DNA of 64,000 nucleotides from Allocoprococcus sp004560705 (GCF_052065755.1 NZ_JBQHTK010000003.1:1-64000); one strand, 5' to 3'. Positions 43,402 to 51,743 are shown, counted from the first letter of the stretch. Made by a program: numbers and translations. The notes: generated from the sequence alone by a model not told the origin.

Positions 43402-45387
43402 CTATTCAAGTTCATTTAAATTTCTCTTCAACTCAACCAGCTTATCACGCAATTCCGCCGCGGCTTCGAAATTCAGTTCCGCCGCAGCCTTCTTCATCTG
43501 CTTTGTCAGACTGCCGATCAGCTTTTCAAGCTCTCCTTTACTCATGGATTCCGGATCTTTTTCAAGACGCATCTCTTCGGCCGCCATTTTCTTGGAAATA
43601 CTGATCAGGTCACGCACGGATTTTCGGATCGTCTGTGGAGTAATTCCGTGTTCTTCGTTATAAGCCATCTGAATTGCACGCCGACGTTTCGTCTCATCAA
43701 TCGCTACGCGCATAGAGTCCGTGATATGATCCGCATACATAATGACATGACCGTCCGCATTTCGCGCCGCACGTCCTATCGTCTGTATCAAGGAAGTCTC
43801 CGAACGCAGGAAGCCTTCTTTGTCAGCATCCAGAATAGCGACAAGCGTAATCTCCGGAATATCCAGTCCCTCTCTCAGAAGATTGATACCCACAAGTACA
43901 TCAAACACGTCCAGACGCATATCACGAATGATCTCCGTCCGTTCCAGTGTATCAATATCGGAATGCAGATATTTCACCCTTATTCCCAGTTCTCTCATAT
44001 AGTCTGTCAGATCTTCTGCCATGCGTTTCGTCAGAGTAGTGATCAGGACTTTATTCTTCCTTGCTGTCTCTTTATTCACCTCGGCTACCAGATCATCAAT
44101 CTGTCCCTCAATCGGACGCACTTCCACCTCCGGATCCAGAAGCCCGGTCGGACGGATCACCTGCTCAGCCCGCAGCAGTTCATGCTGCTCTTCATATTCA
44201 CCCGGAGTCGCGGAGACGAACATGACCTGGTCGATCTTGCTTTCAAATTCCTCAAAACTAAGCGGCCTGTTGTCCTTAGCCGACGGGAGACGGAACCCAT
44301 AATCCACCAGCGTTGTTTTTCTCGACTGGTCCCCATGATACATCGCTCCGATTTGCGGAACCGTCTTATGGGACTCATCGATGATCATCAGAAAATCATC
44401 CGGGAAATAGTCGATCAAAGTCTGCGGCGGCTGTCCCGGTGCAAGTCCTGTCAAATGTCGGGAATAGTTCTCAATACCCGAACAGAATCCTGTTTCACGC
44501 ATCATTTCAATATCAAAATTAGTTCGTTCGGAAATGCGCTGCGCCTCCAGAAGCTTGTCTTCTCCCTTAAAAAACCGGATCTGTCCCTCCAGTTCCTTTT
44601 CAATCTCCGCAATCGCCGCCTCCATTTTATCTTTGGAAACTACATAATGAGATGCCGGGAAAATTGCGACATGTCCGATCACATTCAGGATTTCTCCTGT
44701 AAGCGTATCAATCTCCGTGATCCGGTCAATCTCATCTCCGAAGAATTCCACTCTATATGCTATTTTCTCCGAATACGCCGGAAATATTTCCACAACGTCT
44801 CCCCGGACCCGGAATGTGCCCCGTTTGAAATCCATATCATTTCTGTCATACTGAATCTCGATCAGCTTCTTCAGCATCTCATCTCTGTCCTTTATCATTC
44901 CGGGGCGCAGAGAGATTACCATTTCTTTATAATCGATCGGCGAACCCAGTCCGTAAATGCAGGATACGCTGGCCACAATGATCACGTCATTGCGCTCGGA
45001 CAGCGCTGCTGTCGCAGAATGACGGAGTTTATCAATCTCATCGTTGATTGCGGAATCCTTGGCAATGTAAGTGTCTGATGACGGGACATATGCTTCGGGC
45101 TGGTAGTAGTCGTAGTAGGACACAAAATACTCGACTGCGTTGTTAGGGAAGAATTCCTTGAATTCACCGTAAAGCTGCGCTGCAAGAGTCTTGTTGTGCG
45201 CTATAATCAGCGTTGGTTTATTTAATTGTTGGATGACATTCGCCATCGTAAAGGTCTTACCGGAACCGGTGACACCAAGAAGTGTCTGGCACTGGTTACC
45301 TTCCTTAAAGCCTTTTACTAACTGTTCAACCGCCTGCGGCTGGTCACCGGTCGGGGCATATTCTGATACTAATTCAAAATGATCCAT
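43402..45387 (-). CDS. uvrB: Excinuclease ABC subunit B
   Basis: A 661-residue helicase-like repair protein. GVTGSGKTFTMANV is Walker A; YYDYYQPEAYVPSSDTYI is the beta-hairpin that locks onto DNA next to a lesion; DESHKTVPQIG is the DEAD-like box. The C-terminal UVR motif (KKAAAELNFEAAAELRDKLV) recruits UvrC. A possible SOS box precedes the gene at 45559-45570. Confidence 0.97.
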   Translation of the reverse strand: MDHFELVSEYAPTGDQPQAVEQLVKGFKEGNQCQTLLGVTGSGKTFTMANVIQQLNKPTLIIAHNKTLAAQLYGEFKEFFPNNAVEYFVSYYDYYQPEAYVPSSDTYIAKDSAINDEIDKLRHSATAALSERNDVIIVASVSCIYGLGSPIDYKEMVISLRPGMIKDRDEMLKKLIEIQYDRNDMDFKRGTFRVRGDVVEIFPAYSEKIAYRVEFFGDEIDRITEIDTLTGEILNVIGHVAIFPASHYVVSKDKMEAAIAEIEKELEGQIRFFKGEDKLLEAQRISERTNFDIEMMRETGFCSGIENYSRHLTGLAPGQPPQTLIDYFPDDFLMIIDESHKTVPQIGAMYHGDQSRKTTLVDYGFRLPSAKDNRPLSFEEFESKIDQVMFVSATPGEYEEQHELLRAEQVIRPTGLLDPEVEVRPIEGQIDDLVAEVNKETARKNKVLITTLTKRMAEDLTDYMRELGIRVKYLHSDIDTLERTEIIRDMRLDVFDVLVGINLLREGLDIPEITLVAILDADKEGFLRSETSLIQTIGRAARNADGHVIMYADHITDSMRVAIDETKRRRAIQMAYNEEHGITPQTIRKSVRDLISISKKMAAEEMRLEKDPESMSKGELEKLIGSLTKQMKKAAAELNFEAAAELRDKLVELKRNLNELE

Positions 45388-45520
45388 GTAGTCCTCCTAT
45401 GTTTGAACCCTCGAGGAAAACTCGATAGTTGGAATAAACTTTTTCATCAATTTTCATATTTTTATAACATCTGGAACTCTACTTCTTGCACATTTCCAGT
45501 ACCCATTCTATGTACAGTAC

Positions 45521-45570
45521 AGTATAGCATCAAAGGCCAAAAAAGTACAGAACAAAATGAACATTTGTTC
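45521..45570 (-). promoter_or_regulatory. uvrB promoter with LexA-type (SOS) box
   Basis: TATACT (45521-45526) with TGTACT (45544-45549) 17 bases before it on the minus strand. Just upstream, GAACAAATGTTC (45559-45570) is an exact GAAC-N4-GTTC match to the Gram-positive LexA box. Its position, immediately upstream of the -35, and the target uvrB agree with SOS control. The box also overlaps an extended hairpin, so it could be partly a by-product of that palindrome. Confidence 0.55.
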
Positions 45571-45580
45571 TGTACTTTTT
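45535..45580 (-). terminator. 17-bp perfect hairpin upstream of uvrB
   Basis: Positions 45540-45556 pair perfectly with 45564-45580, leaving a 7-base loop. Runs of A and T at the base make it a terminator-like structure in both directions. On the minus strand it would end read-through from the 45879-47036 gene region before the uvrB promoter. Confidence 0.65.
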
Positions 45581-45646
45581 ATCATGCCTTTTAACACTTT
45601 CTGTGTATCATCTAAGTTACCATTTAAGCATAAAAATCTACTCAAA

Positions 45647-45835
45647 TTAAATCGTCACATTAAACGCCTTTTCCGGTTCAGTCGCATTCTGAATCGCCTC
45701 CGAGATCTGCTCCAGCGGGAATTCCTGAGTGATAATAGATTCCAGATCCCATTTTCCACTTGTCATAATTGCCATCACGTCTTTCCTTAATAATTGTTTC
45801 AGAATTGTTAAAGCCCTCCTGTCTTTCTGCTGATT
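45647..45835 (-). pseudogene. Zinc-type alcohol dehydrogenase, C-terminal remnant
   Basis: A minus-strand frame open for 63 codons and ending TAA at 45647. It contains SGKWDLESIITQEFPLEQIS and ends AFNVTI, the C-terminus typical of medium-chain zinc dehydrogenases (SGK.D....IT..FPLE.I.EAF). No start codon with a ribosome site is present, and the coenzyme and zinc domains are gone. Confidence 0.65.
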
Positions 45836-45878
45836 TTAGTTAAGCAATTCATTCGCTTTTTCACATACAGAATAGAGT

Positions 45879-47036
45879 TCATCTTGTTAATTCATAATCA
45901 TCCAGAAAGTTATACTCAATATCATCTTTGCAGTATCCGATCACCTTTCGTAAATTGATTTTCCTAACACTGTTAAATATATTTGTATCAATGACATCAC
46001 TTGTTTTTCTGAACTGTGCAATCAATTCCTTCATTTCATCTCTTTTCGATCCTCTTCCTCCACCGCAGCTCACACAATTTTCCGTAAACCGGCAGGCACA
46101 TTGGATAAAATGAAGTCCATTAGAGTCCCTCCAAGCTTTGATTGCCTCTTCTTTTACCAGATACAGCGGCCGTATCAACTCCATTCCTTCAAAATTCTGA
46201 CTGTGAAGCTTCGGCATCATCGTTTCCACTTTACCGCTGTATAACATGCCCATGAGAATGGTTTCGATGACATCATCAAAATGATGCCCTAACGCAATCT
46301 TATTACATCCCAGTTCCTTTGCCTTGGAATACAGATATCCCCGTCGCATTCTCGCACAGAGATAGCAGGGATTCTTATCAATTGCCGCCACGGTATCAAA
46401 AATATCAGTCTCAAATACAGTAAGCGGTATACCAAGGAGATTGGCATTATCCTGAATAATTTTCCAGTTATCTTCATTGTATCCTGGATTCATAATCAGA
46501 AATACTACCTCAAAATGAACCTTACCATGCTTCTTCAATTCCTGTATTAATTTTGCAAGAAGCATGGAATCCTTTCCCCCGGATATGCACACTGCCACAC
46601 GGTCTCCTTCCTGGATCAGCTGATATTCATTCAGTGCTTTGGTAAATGGCCGCCAGATCGCTCTGCGGTATTTCTTAATGATGCTTCGCTCGATCTCTTC
46701 TTTTTTCTCCTCTTTTTCTTTTTGACAATCCCCCTGCATAAACCTCGACAAAGACAAACGTAAGTAAGCTCGATAGCCACCCTCCACATTGACTGCATCG
46801 TACCCTTCATCTTCCAGTTCTTCCACATATTCCTGGCTTCTGTCTCCGGTATGACAGAGCATATAGATGGTTTTTGCCTCATCCAGTTCTTTCCTGCGTT
46901 CTTCCAGTTCAGCCATCGGAATATTCACCGCTCCCGGGAAGGTTCCCCGCTGATACTGATCATTGGGGCGGATATCCACCACCATACTTTGATTCCATTC
47001 TATTTTTTCCAATTCTTCTACTGTAATCGTCTTCAT
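45879..47036 (-). CDS. Rhodanese domain fused to a TtcA-type PP-loop protein
   Basis: A 385-residue protein. Residues 1-100 form a rhodanese domain (VVDIRPNDQYQRGTFPGAVNI) with the active-site loop YMLCHTGDRS carrying the persulfide Cys. Residues about 120-385 are a TtcA-like ATP pyrophosphatase: VCISGGKDSMLLAKLI is the PP-loop, CYLCARMRRG the central CxxC, and ENCVSCGGGRGSKR the second Cys pair. TtcA thiolates cytidine 32 of tRNA using an iron-sulfur cluster. The rhodanese half could deliver the sulfur directly. Separate in most bacteria, the two are here one chain. No stop or frameshift is seen. Confidence 0.85.
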   Translation of the reverse strand: MKTITVEELEKIEWNQSMVVDIRPNDQYQRGTFPGAVNIPMAELEERRKELDEAKTIYMLCHTGDRSQEYVEELEDEGYDAVNVEGGYRAYLRLSLSRFMQGDCQKEKEEKKEEIERSIIKKYRRAIWRPFTKALNEYQLIQEGDRVAVCISGGKDSMLLAKLIQELKKHGKVHFEVVFLIMNPGYNEDNWKIIQDNANLLGIPLTVFETDIFDTVAAIDKNPCYLCARMRRGYLYSKAKELGCNKIALGHHFDDVIETILMGMLYSGKVETMMPKLHSQNFEGMELIRPLYLVKEEAIKAWRDSNGLHFIQCACRFTENCVSCGGGRGSKRDEMKELIAQFRKTSDVIDTNIFNSVRKINLRKVIGYCKDDIEYNFLDDYELTR

Positions 47037-47044
47037 TTCTGCTC

Positions 47045-47122
47045 CTATATCAAACGCAATAATAATATGTTACATATCATTCCCAACATAATAGAAATCA
47101 GCACCACTGCCAATCCTGCCAG
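47045..47122 (-). CDS. Possible small hydrophobic peptide in the leader of the rhodanese-TtcA gene
   Basis: A frame of about 25 codons (LAGLAVVLISIMLGMICNIL as its core) ending TAG 8 bases before the ATG of the next gene. It would be one membrane helix. Its start would have to be CTG (47122) or TTG (47113), with AGGAAG at a usable distance. It may be a leader peptide, a transmembrane micropeptide or chance. Confidence 0.25.
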   Translation of the reverse strand: MAGLAVVLISIMLGMICNILLLRLI

Positions 47123-47147
47123 AAATGTCTTCCTTTATCCTCTATGA

Positions 47148-47176
47148 ATACTACCATCATAAACCTATTTAGTCAA
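47148..47176 (-). promoter_or_regulatory. Promoter of the rhodanese-TtcA gene
   Basis: TTGACT (47171-47176) and TAGTAT (47148-47153) with 17 bases between, on the minus strand. The message would have a leader of about 105 bases. Confidence 0.6.
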
Positions 47177-47200
47177 TAGGTTATATATGTTTAACAAGTA

Positions 47201-47234
47201 ACAAAAGCGACCAACTTTTTACGGTTGATCGCCT
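47201..47234 (-). terminator. Terminator after the C39-like peptidase pseudogene
   Basis: GCGACCAAC (47207-47215) pairs with GTTGATCGC (47224-47232) with one G-U pair and an 8-base loop, followed on the minus strand by TTTT. Confidence 0.8.
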
Positions 47235-47277
47235 TTGGCTTATTCACTCTTATTCATTTACGCTATCATTTTATTCG

Positions 47278-47890
47278 TTAATCTAAATGATATACAACAT
47301 CAATTGGGACTTCCTGTATTGAATTTAAATACGAAACTATAATTCCAATCCGTTTTGATTTTCCTTCTAAACTATCGTGCCATCGCAAGCTAAATTCTTC
47401 TTCTGTAAGATATGTGTAACTACCGGCAGTAGATGGATCCATAAAATAATAAATATATGTATCTTTTTCCGTATCCTTCTTATATCCAATTAACACAACA
47501 TAGTGACCGTCGTCTTCTGTTATTCTGTTATATTCACATAGTTCGTCCCATTTTCCGGAGTTGTTGCAAGTTCCCAAAGTAATCGATCTTCTCTGGTGTC
47601 AAAATCATACCCTGCATAGCGTAAAACAGATGCGACGCAAGCCACTCCACAGGTAAAATTATGGCTTTGTCTATATAACGGTAATTTTAAAAATTTATAT
47701 TTTCCTGTTTCATCCGTTTCAGGCAACGACATTTTTGAAATATTATAATTATAAAATGTATTTCCTTCCGGTTCAGTGTCGTTCAAGTAATAATCCTTCA
47801 TTTGATTGGCAAGATCTTCAGCTTCGGGTATTTCATTTGCCGTATAGGCAGCATTGCTCCCGCCATTGCAAAGCAGAGGATAAGAGACAT
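47278..47890 (-). pseudogene. C39-like peptidase, frameshifted and internally shortened
   Basis: Two frames together resemble a secreted C39-like (papain-fold) peptidase. The upstream one includes LPLYRQSHNFTCGVACVASV, with the presumed catalytic Cys, and ELATTPENGTNY; the other includes DDGHYVVLIGY, with the catalytic His, and MDPSTAGSYTYLTEEEF. They are joined at an 8-bp tandem duplication (47515-47531) that breaks the frame. Even when one copy is ignored, the usual 40-50 residues between the Cys and His regions are missing. The frame continues upstream past the ATG at 47801 (AYTANEIPEAEDLANQM), into a region that in another frame has a signal-peptide-like sequence, implying a second frameshift. 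Hence the protein is not functional. Confidence 0.7.
47515..47531. repeat. 8-bp tandem duplication inside the C39-like gene
   Basis: TTCTGTTA occurs twice without spacing (47515-47522 and 47523-47530), followed by one more T. Removing one copy joins the two coding frames into NYVNITEDDGHYVVLIG. Confidence 0.9.
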
Positions 47891-48361
47891 TGTCCCTTTT
47901 GCGTGTAATTTCTTCTGTTTAATCCCGATAAAGAGCAGCGCACCGCCCGACAAAATCATCAAACCAACAAAAAAACCTGTATGGGAATTATCTCCCGTCT
48001 ACTGACTGGTTGTATCAGTTGTAGGCTCGGTTGCCTTTACAATTTTGATAAGCTCGCAAGTCTTGCTTTCGGTACTGTTCAGTTCAAAAGCTTCCTGTGT
48101 TAAGCTGCCGTCTTTCAGCGTGACACCGTCAGACAGAGTTATCTCTGTCTGAATATCTTTAACGGCATACGAATTGTTATTTTTTACGGTAAGCGTTACA
48201 TTGACATCTTCATTTGCCGCATATTCCGACTTGTCGAAAGTAAGCGTAGCCACTAAACCGTTCTGTTCTGCTTCGGCTGCAAAAACTGTAATTGTCATAA
48301 ATGTAGATACAACAAATACAAAGCTTAAAAGCACCGGCATAAGCTTCTTGATTTTTTTCAT
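47798..48361 (-). pseudogene. Sortase-type surface protein, interrupted by a stop codon
   Basis: A signal peptide (MKKIKKLMPVLLSFVFVVST) is followed by one beta-rich domain (LVATLTFDKSEYAANEDVNV), a Thr-rich linker (TEPTTDTTSQ) and an in-frame TAG at 47999. After the stop the same frame continues TGDNSHTGFFVGLMILSGGA and a basic segment, a sortase-like anchor with membrane helix, and then another hydrophobic run (SLILCFAMAGAML). One CAG-to-TAG change would explain the break. The part before the stop may still be made and secreted as a 120-residue domain. Confidence 0.65.
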
Positions 48362-48446
48362 CTCGAAATACCTCCAATCAATTATTATCTCGTACCGCTC
48401 CTTTACGGTAGTTTTATGTTGATTAGTAAATCAAACGTTCGTTTTC

Positions 48447-48475
48447 ATTATACTATTTTCCCTTTACTATTCCAA
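48447..48475 (-). promoter_or_regulatory. Promoter of the broken surface-protein locus
   Basis: TTGGAA (48470-48475) and TATAAT (48447-48452) on the minus strand, with 17 bases between. The leader is about 80 bases. It suggests that the locus decayed recently, since the promoter is still near-consensus. Confidence 0.65.
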
Positions 48476-48485
48476 TAGGGTAATT

Positions 48486-48557
48486 CAAGTACGCCGAGGC
48501 GTACTTGCTGCGAGGTGCGCGTCATGCTCTGCATGACACAATACATCTGCGCACCTC
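48486..48557. repeat. Two adjacent hairpin-forming palindromes
   Basis: First, CAAGTACGC (48486-48494) pairs with GCGTACTTG (48499-48507) across a 4-base loop. Next, GAGGTGCGC (48512-48520) pairs with GCGCACCTC (48549-48557), enclosing an inner stem GTCATG/CATGAC (48521-48526 and 48532-48537). GC content is far above the surroundings. It lies between the prfA terminator and the surface-protein promoter, so no obvious transcript covers it. Its nature is not known. Confidence 0.7.
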
Positions 48558-48591
48558 TGCAATCCGCCGGAGGCTTTATCTTGGAAGAAGA

Positions 48592-48631
48592 TAAAAAACC
48601 ACATAGCCGTATCGCATACAGTCTATGTGGT
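48592..48631 (-). terminator. Terminator of the prfA operon
   Basis: ACCACATAG (48598-48606) pairs perfectly with CTATGTGGT (48623-48631), followed on the minus strand by a run of T. It lies about 50 bases after the prfA stop. Confidence 0.9.
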
Positions 48632-48680
48632 CTCTCGTTATTTCACGTTCACGTTTTAATATATAGGATTTGCTCTATAC

Positions 48681-49754
48681 TTAATTCTCATTCATCTTCG
48701 TCAGCTTCGCTGCCTGGTCAGCCGCAATCAGACTGTCAATGATTTCATCCAGATCTCCGTTCATAATCGTATCAAGTTTATGCAACGTGAGCTTAATTCT
48801 GTGATCCGTCACGCGTCCCTGCGGGAAGTTATAGGTACGGATCTTCTCGGAACGGTCACCGGTTCCGATCTGGCTTCTTCTTGCCTCGGCTTCTGCCGAC
48901 TGCTGCTTCTCCAGTTCCAGCTCATACAGTTTAGAACGCAGAAGACGGAAAGCCTTTTCCTTATTCTGAAGCTGTGATTTCTCGGTCTGGCTGTAAATGA
49001 CAATTCCTGTCGGGTAGTGGGTCAGACGAACCGCAGAGTCCGTTGTGTTGACACACTGTCCACCATTTCCGGAAGCACGCATAACGTCAATACGGATATC
49101 TTTCTCATCGATCACAACATCCACTTCTTCCGCTTCCGGCATAACTGCTACCGTGATCGTTGATGTATGGATACGTCCGCCGCTTTCCGTCTCCGGTACA
49201 CGCTGTACTCGATGTACACCGCTTTCGTATTTCATACGGGAATATGCTCCCTGCCCGGTTAACATGAACACAACTTCCTTAAAACCGCCGATCCCATTTT
49301 CACTTAAGGAAATGATCTCACTTTTCCAGCGTCGGTTGTCCGCGTAATGGATATACATGCGGTAGATCTCTGCAGCGAAAAGTGCTGCTTCATCTCCGCC
49401 CGCTCCTGCACGAATCTCCACGATAACGTTTTTGTCATCGTTCGGATCTTTCGGTAACAGCAGGATTTTCAGTTCCTGCTCTAATTCTTCGATTCTCTTT
49501 TTGGAGTCATTCAGCTCTTCTTTTGCCAGTTCCTTCATCTCTTCGTCGCTTTCTTCTTCCAGCATAAGAAGGCTGTCCTCTATATTCTGCTTACAACTCT
49601 TATATTCCTTATATGCCTCAACAATCGGGGTCAGATCATTCTGTTCCTTCATGAGCTTGCGGAAACGATTCTGGTCATTCACCACATCCGGTTCCTGCAG
49701 TTCGCCCATAATCTCTTCATAGCGGATCAGCAAATCCTCTAATTTGTCAAACAT
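48681..49754 (-). CDS. prfA: Peptide chain release factor 1
   Basis: A 357-residue class 1 release factor that reads UAA and UAG. RASGNGGQCVNTTDSAVRLT contains the GGQ peptidyl-hydrolysis motif. VHRVQRVPETESGGRIHTST is typical, and the codon-recognition loop region (PET-type) suits RF1 and not RF2. It follows prmC, its own methyltransferase. Confidence 0.97.
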   Translation of the reverse strand: MFDKLEDLLIRYEEIMGELQEPDVVNDQNRFRKLMKEQNDLTPIVEAYKEYKSCKQNIEDSLLMLEEESDEEMKELAKEELNDSKKRIEELEQELKILLLPKDPNDDKNVIVEIRAGAGGDEAALFAAEIYRMYIHYADNRRWKSEIISLSENGIGGFKEVVFMLTGQGAYSRMKYESGVHRVQRVPETESGGRIHTSTITVAVMPEAEEVDVVIDEKDIRIDVMRASGNGGQCVNTTDSAVRLTHYPTGIVIYSQTEKSQLQNKEKAFRLLRSKLYELELEKQQSAEAEARRSQIGTGDRSEKIRTYNFPQGRVTDHRIKLTLHKLDTIMNGDLDEIIDSLIAADQAAKLTKMNEN

Positions 49755-49790
49755 ATTATTCTCCTCCTGCTATCAGCTTAGTCTCAGCCT

Positions 49791-50738
49791 TTATGATTCT
49801 ATTTTACTATTCTCTCCTGAAATATTGTACACGCCGGAAACGACCCGGTCAAGACCTGCCAAATCCTTTTGTGTATGTATTTTCTCAAATCCGGCCTCAC
49901 GAAGCAGCTCTTCGACCGCTTCCTTCTGATCATGGCCGATCTCCAGATACAAATACCCGCCATCTTTCAGATACTTTCTGCTCTCTTCCGCCAGAATCCG
50001 ATAGAAATAAAGTCCGTCTTCCCGTCCGTCCAACGCGATAAACGGATCATATTTCTGCACTTCTTCTTCCAATCCCCCGATTACTGCGGTCGGTATATAA
50101 GGCGGATTAGAAACGATGATGTCGAATTGCCCCTGTATTTCGGAAAACATATCGCTCTTAATAAATTCCACATCAGCTCCCAGTCTGCGGGCATTTTCTC
50201 TTGCAACTGCAAGCGCCTCTTCCGAGACATCCACTGCAGTGCAGACCAGTTCCGGATTTCTTTTCTTCATACTGATAATAATACAGCCGGATCCTGTGCA
50301 CATATCCAGCACTTCTATATTCCCCGGAATCTCTCTTCGAATCAGCTCTTCTGGAAATTCTTCTCTCGCCTCATCGCCAAATTCCTCGCCTCTGATCCGC
50401 GGAGAGTTCTCCGCCTCTTCCACCAGGATCTCGGTATCCTGCCTGGGAATCAGCACATGCTCATTGACCATAAATGCCATTCCCATAAATTCCTGAATCC
50501 CGGTCAGATGCTGAACCGGTATTCTCTGAAGCCGTTTCCCGATCAATTCAAAATACTGCTTTTCATCTTCAGGATCCATTTCATCGAATCCGTCCACATA
50601 ATATCGGGTGCGGTTCATTCCCGTCACATGTTCCATCAGGATCCAGGCATCACTCTCTGCATCTGAAATCTGATTTTCATTTAGATTCCGTACTGCTTTT
50701 TTATATGCTTCCTGATACGTCACTTGTCTCTTCTCCAT
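49791..50738 (-). CDS. prmC: Release factor glutamine methyltransferase
   Basis: About 315 residues. It methylates the GGQ glutamine of release factors with SAM. VLDMCTGSGCIIISM is the SAM-binding loop, SNPPYIPTAVI the catalytic NPPY motif. The helical N-terminal domain begins MEKRQVTYQEAYKKAVRNL; this ATG at 50738 is preferred over one 54 bases upstream, which would lie deeper in yqhQ. The overlap with yqhQ is 38 bases. The loop IRGEEFGDEAREEFPEELIR between the domains is a lineage-specific insertion. Confidence 0.93.
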   Translation of the reverse strand: MEKRQVTYQEAYKKAVRNLNENQISDAESDAWILMEHVTGMNRTRYYVDGFDEMDPEDEKQYFELIGKRLQRIPVQHLTGIQEFMGMAFMVNEHVLIPRQDTEILVEEAENSPRIRGEEFGDEAREEFPEELIRREIPGNIEVLDMCTGSGCIIISMKKRNPELVCTAVDVSEEALAVARENARRLGADVEFIKSDMFSEIQGQFDIIVSNPPYIPTAVIGGLEEEVQKYDPFIALDGREDGLYFYRILAEESRKYLKDGGYLYLEIGHDQKEAVEELLREAGFEKIHTQKDLAGLDRVVSGVYNISGENSKIES

Positions 50739-51666
50739 CCTGCCATCCGAAATTCTTACGCAGATACTCTTTCCAGTCAAATACCGCTTCAACGGAAGCG
50801 ATTCCCACCTGAATCATCTCATCATTCGGCTCCTTAGTTGTCAGATGCTGCAGCATGAGTCCCGGTTTACTCAAGATACAGACAATCGGGTTATTACTGT
50901 TCCCGGCCCATTTGATCAGCTCATACGAAATACCGGCAATGATCGGAAGCAGCACAATTCTCACGATCACCCGCATGACAACAGAATCAACCCTTACAAA
51001 AAACAGTAGTACGATTCCGACAATCATGACAAACAGCATGAAACTGGTTCCACATCTTTTATGTTCCTTGGAACTCTTGCGGACATTTTCCACGGTAAGC
51101 GGAAGCCCATGCTCAATACAATTGATACATTTGTGTTCTGCGCCATGATACTGATACAGTCTCCGGATATCCTTCATCAAAGAAATGGCTGCTACATACC
51201 CGACAAAAATTGCAATTCGGACCACACCTTCCAGAATCAGCCGTACCGTATAAGATGGCACCCATTTTTTCAGAAAATCAGATATAAAATAAGGGAGCAC
51301 CATGAAGATGCCGATCGCCAGAACAAACGATACCACCATTGTCAAAGCCATCAGAAGATCCTCCTGCTTTTTGGCCTTCTTCTCCTCCGCTTCTGTCCGT
51401 TCCCGCGCTTCTTCTTCCTCTTCATAGAATCCTGCGGACCAGTTCAGCGTGCTCATTCCGAGTACCATGGAATCCACAAAATTAAACACACCGCGTATGA
51501 ACGGAATCTTCGTAAGTGCCGACCATTTACCGGTGACACTTCTGTAGTTGTCTTTTTTGATCTCTATTTCTCCGTCAGGCTTCCTTACCGCAACTGCGTA
51601 AGTATCACGATTCTTCATCATGACACCTTCCAGAACTGCCTGCCCTCCAATATTGGATGATTTCAT
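50701..51666 (-). CDS. DUF1385 membrane protein, YqhQ-like
   Basis: A 321-residue protein of the DUF1385 family. SSNIGGQAVLEGVMMKNRDTYAVAVRKPDG is in the first 32 residues, and YQYHGAEHKCINCIEHGLP and KRCGTSFMLFVMIV are the conserved His/Cys-containing motifs, probably for metal. About four membrane segments lie at 105-280. Function is unknown; the gene stands next to rpmE, prmC and prfA in many clostridia, as here. Confidence 0.85.
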   Translation of the reverse strand: MKSSNIGGQAVLEGVMMKNRDTYAVAVRKPDGEIEIKKDNYRSVTGKWSALTKIPFIRGVFNFVDSMVLGMSTLNWSAGFYEEEEEARERTEAEEKKAKKQEDLLMALTMVVSFVLAIGIFMVLPYFISDFLKKWVPSYTVRLILEGVVRIAIFVGYVAAISLMKDIRRLYQYHGAEHKCINCIEHGLPLTVENVRKSSKEHKRCGTSFMLFVMIVGIVLLFFVRVDSVVMRVIVRIVLLPIIAGISYELIKWAGNSNNPIVCILSKPGLMLQHLTTKEPNDEMIQVGIASVEAVFDWKEYLRKNFGWQDGEETSDVSGSI

Positions 51667-51709
51667 CTTATTTCCTTTCCATCATACAAATCCATATAAA
51701 CCTTATAGA

Positions 51710-51743
51710 GAAAACAGGCTGAGATTCTGAAAACCTCAGCCTG
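51710..51743 (-). terminator. Terminator or attenuator after rpmE
   Basis: A stem of CAGGCTGAG(G/A) type (51715-51724 with 51734-51743) followed on the minus strand by TTTTCTC. It is downstream of rpmE and before yqhQ. A shorter perfect palindrome (GAAAGCTT/AAGCTTTC) lies at 51761-51780. Confidence 0.8.

Noticed and set aside
43648..45078. A 476-codon plus-strand frame opposite uvrB
   Set aside because: UvrB is complete on the other strand. The long antisense frame follows from its codon usage.
50739..50792. Longer N-terminus for PrmC
   Set aside because: It would extend the overlap with yqhQ to more than 90 bases and adds residues not found in the family.
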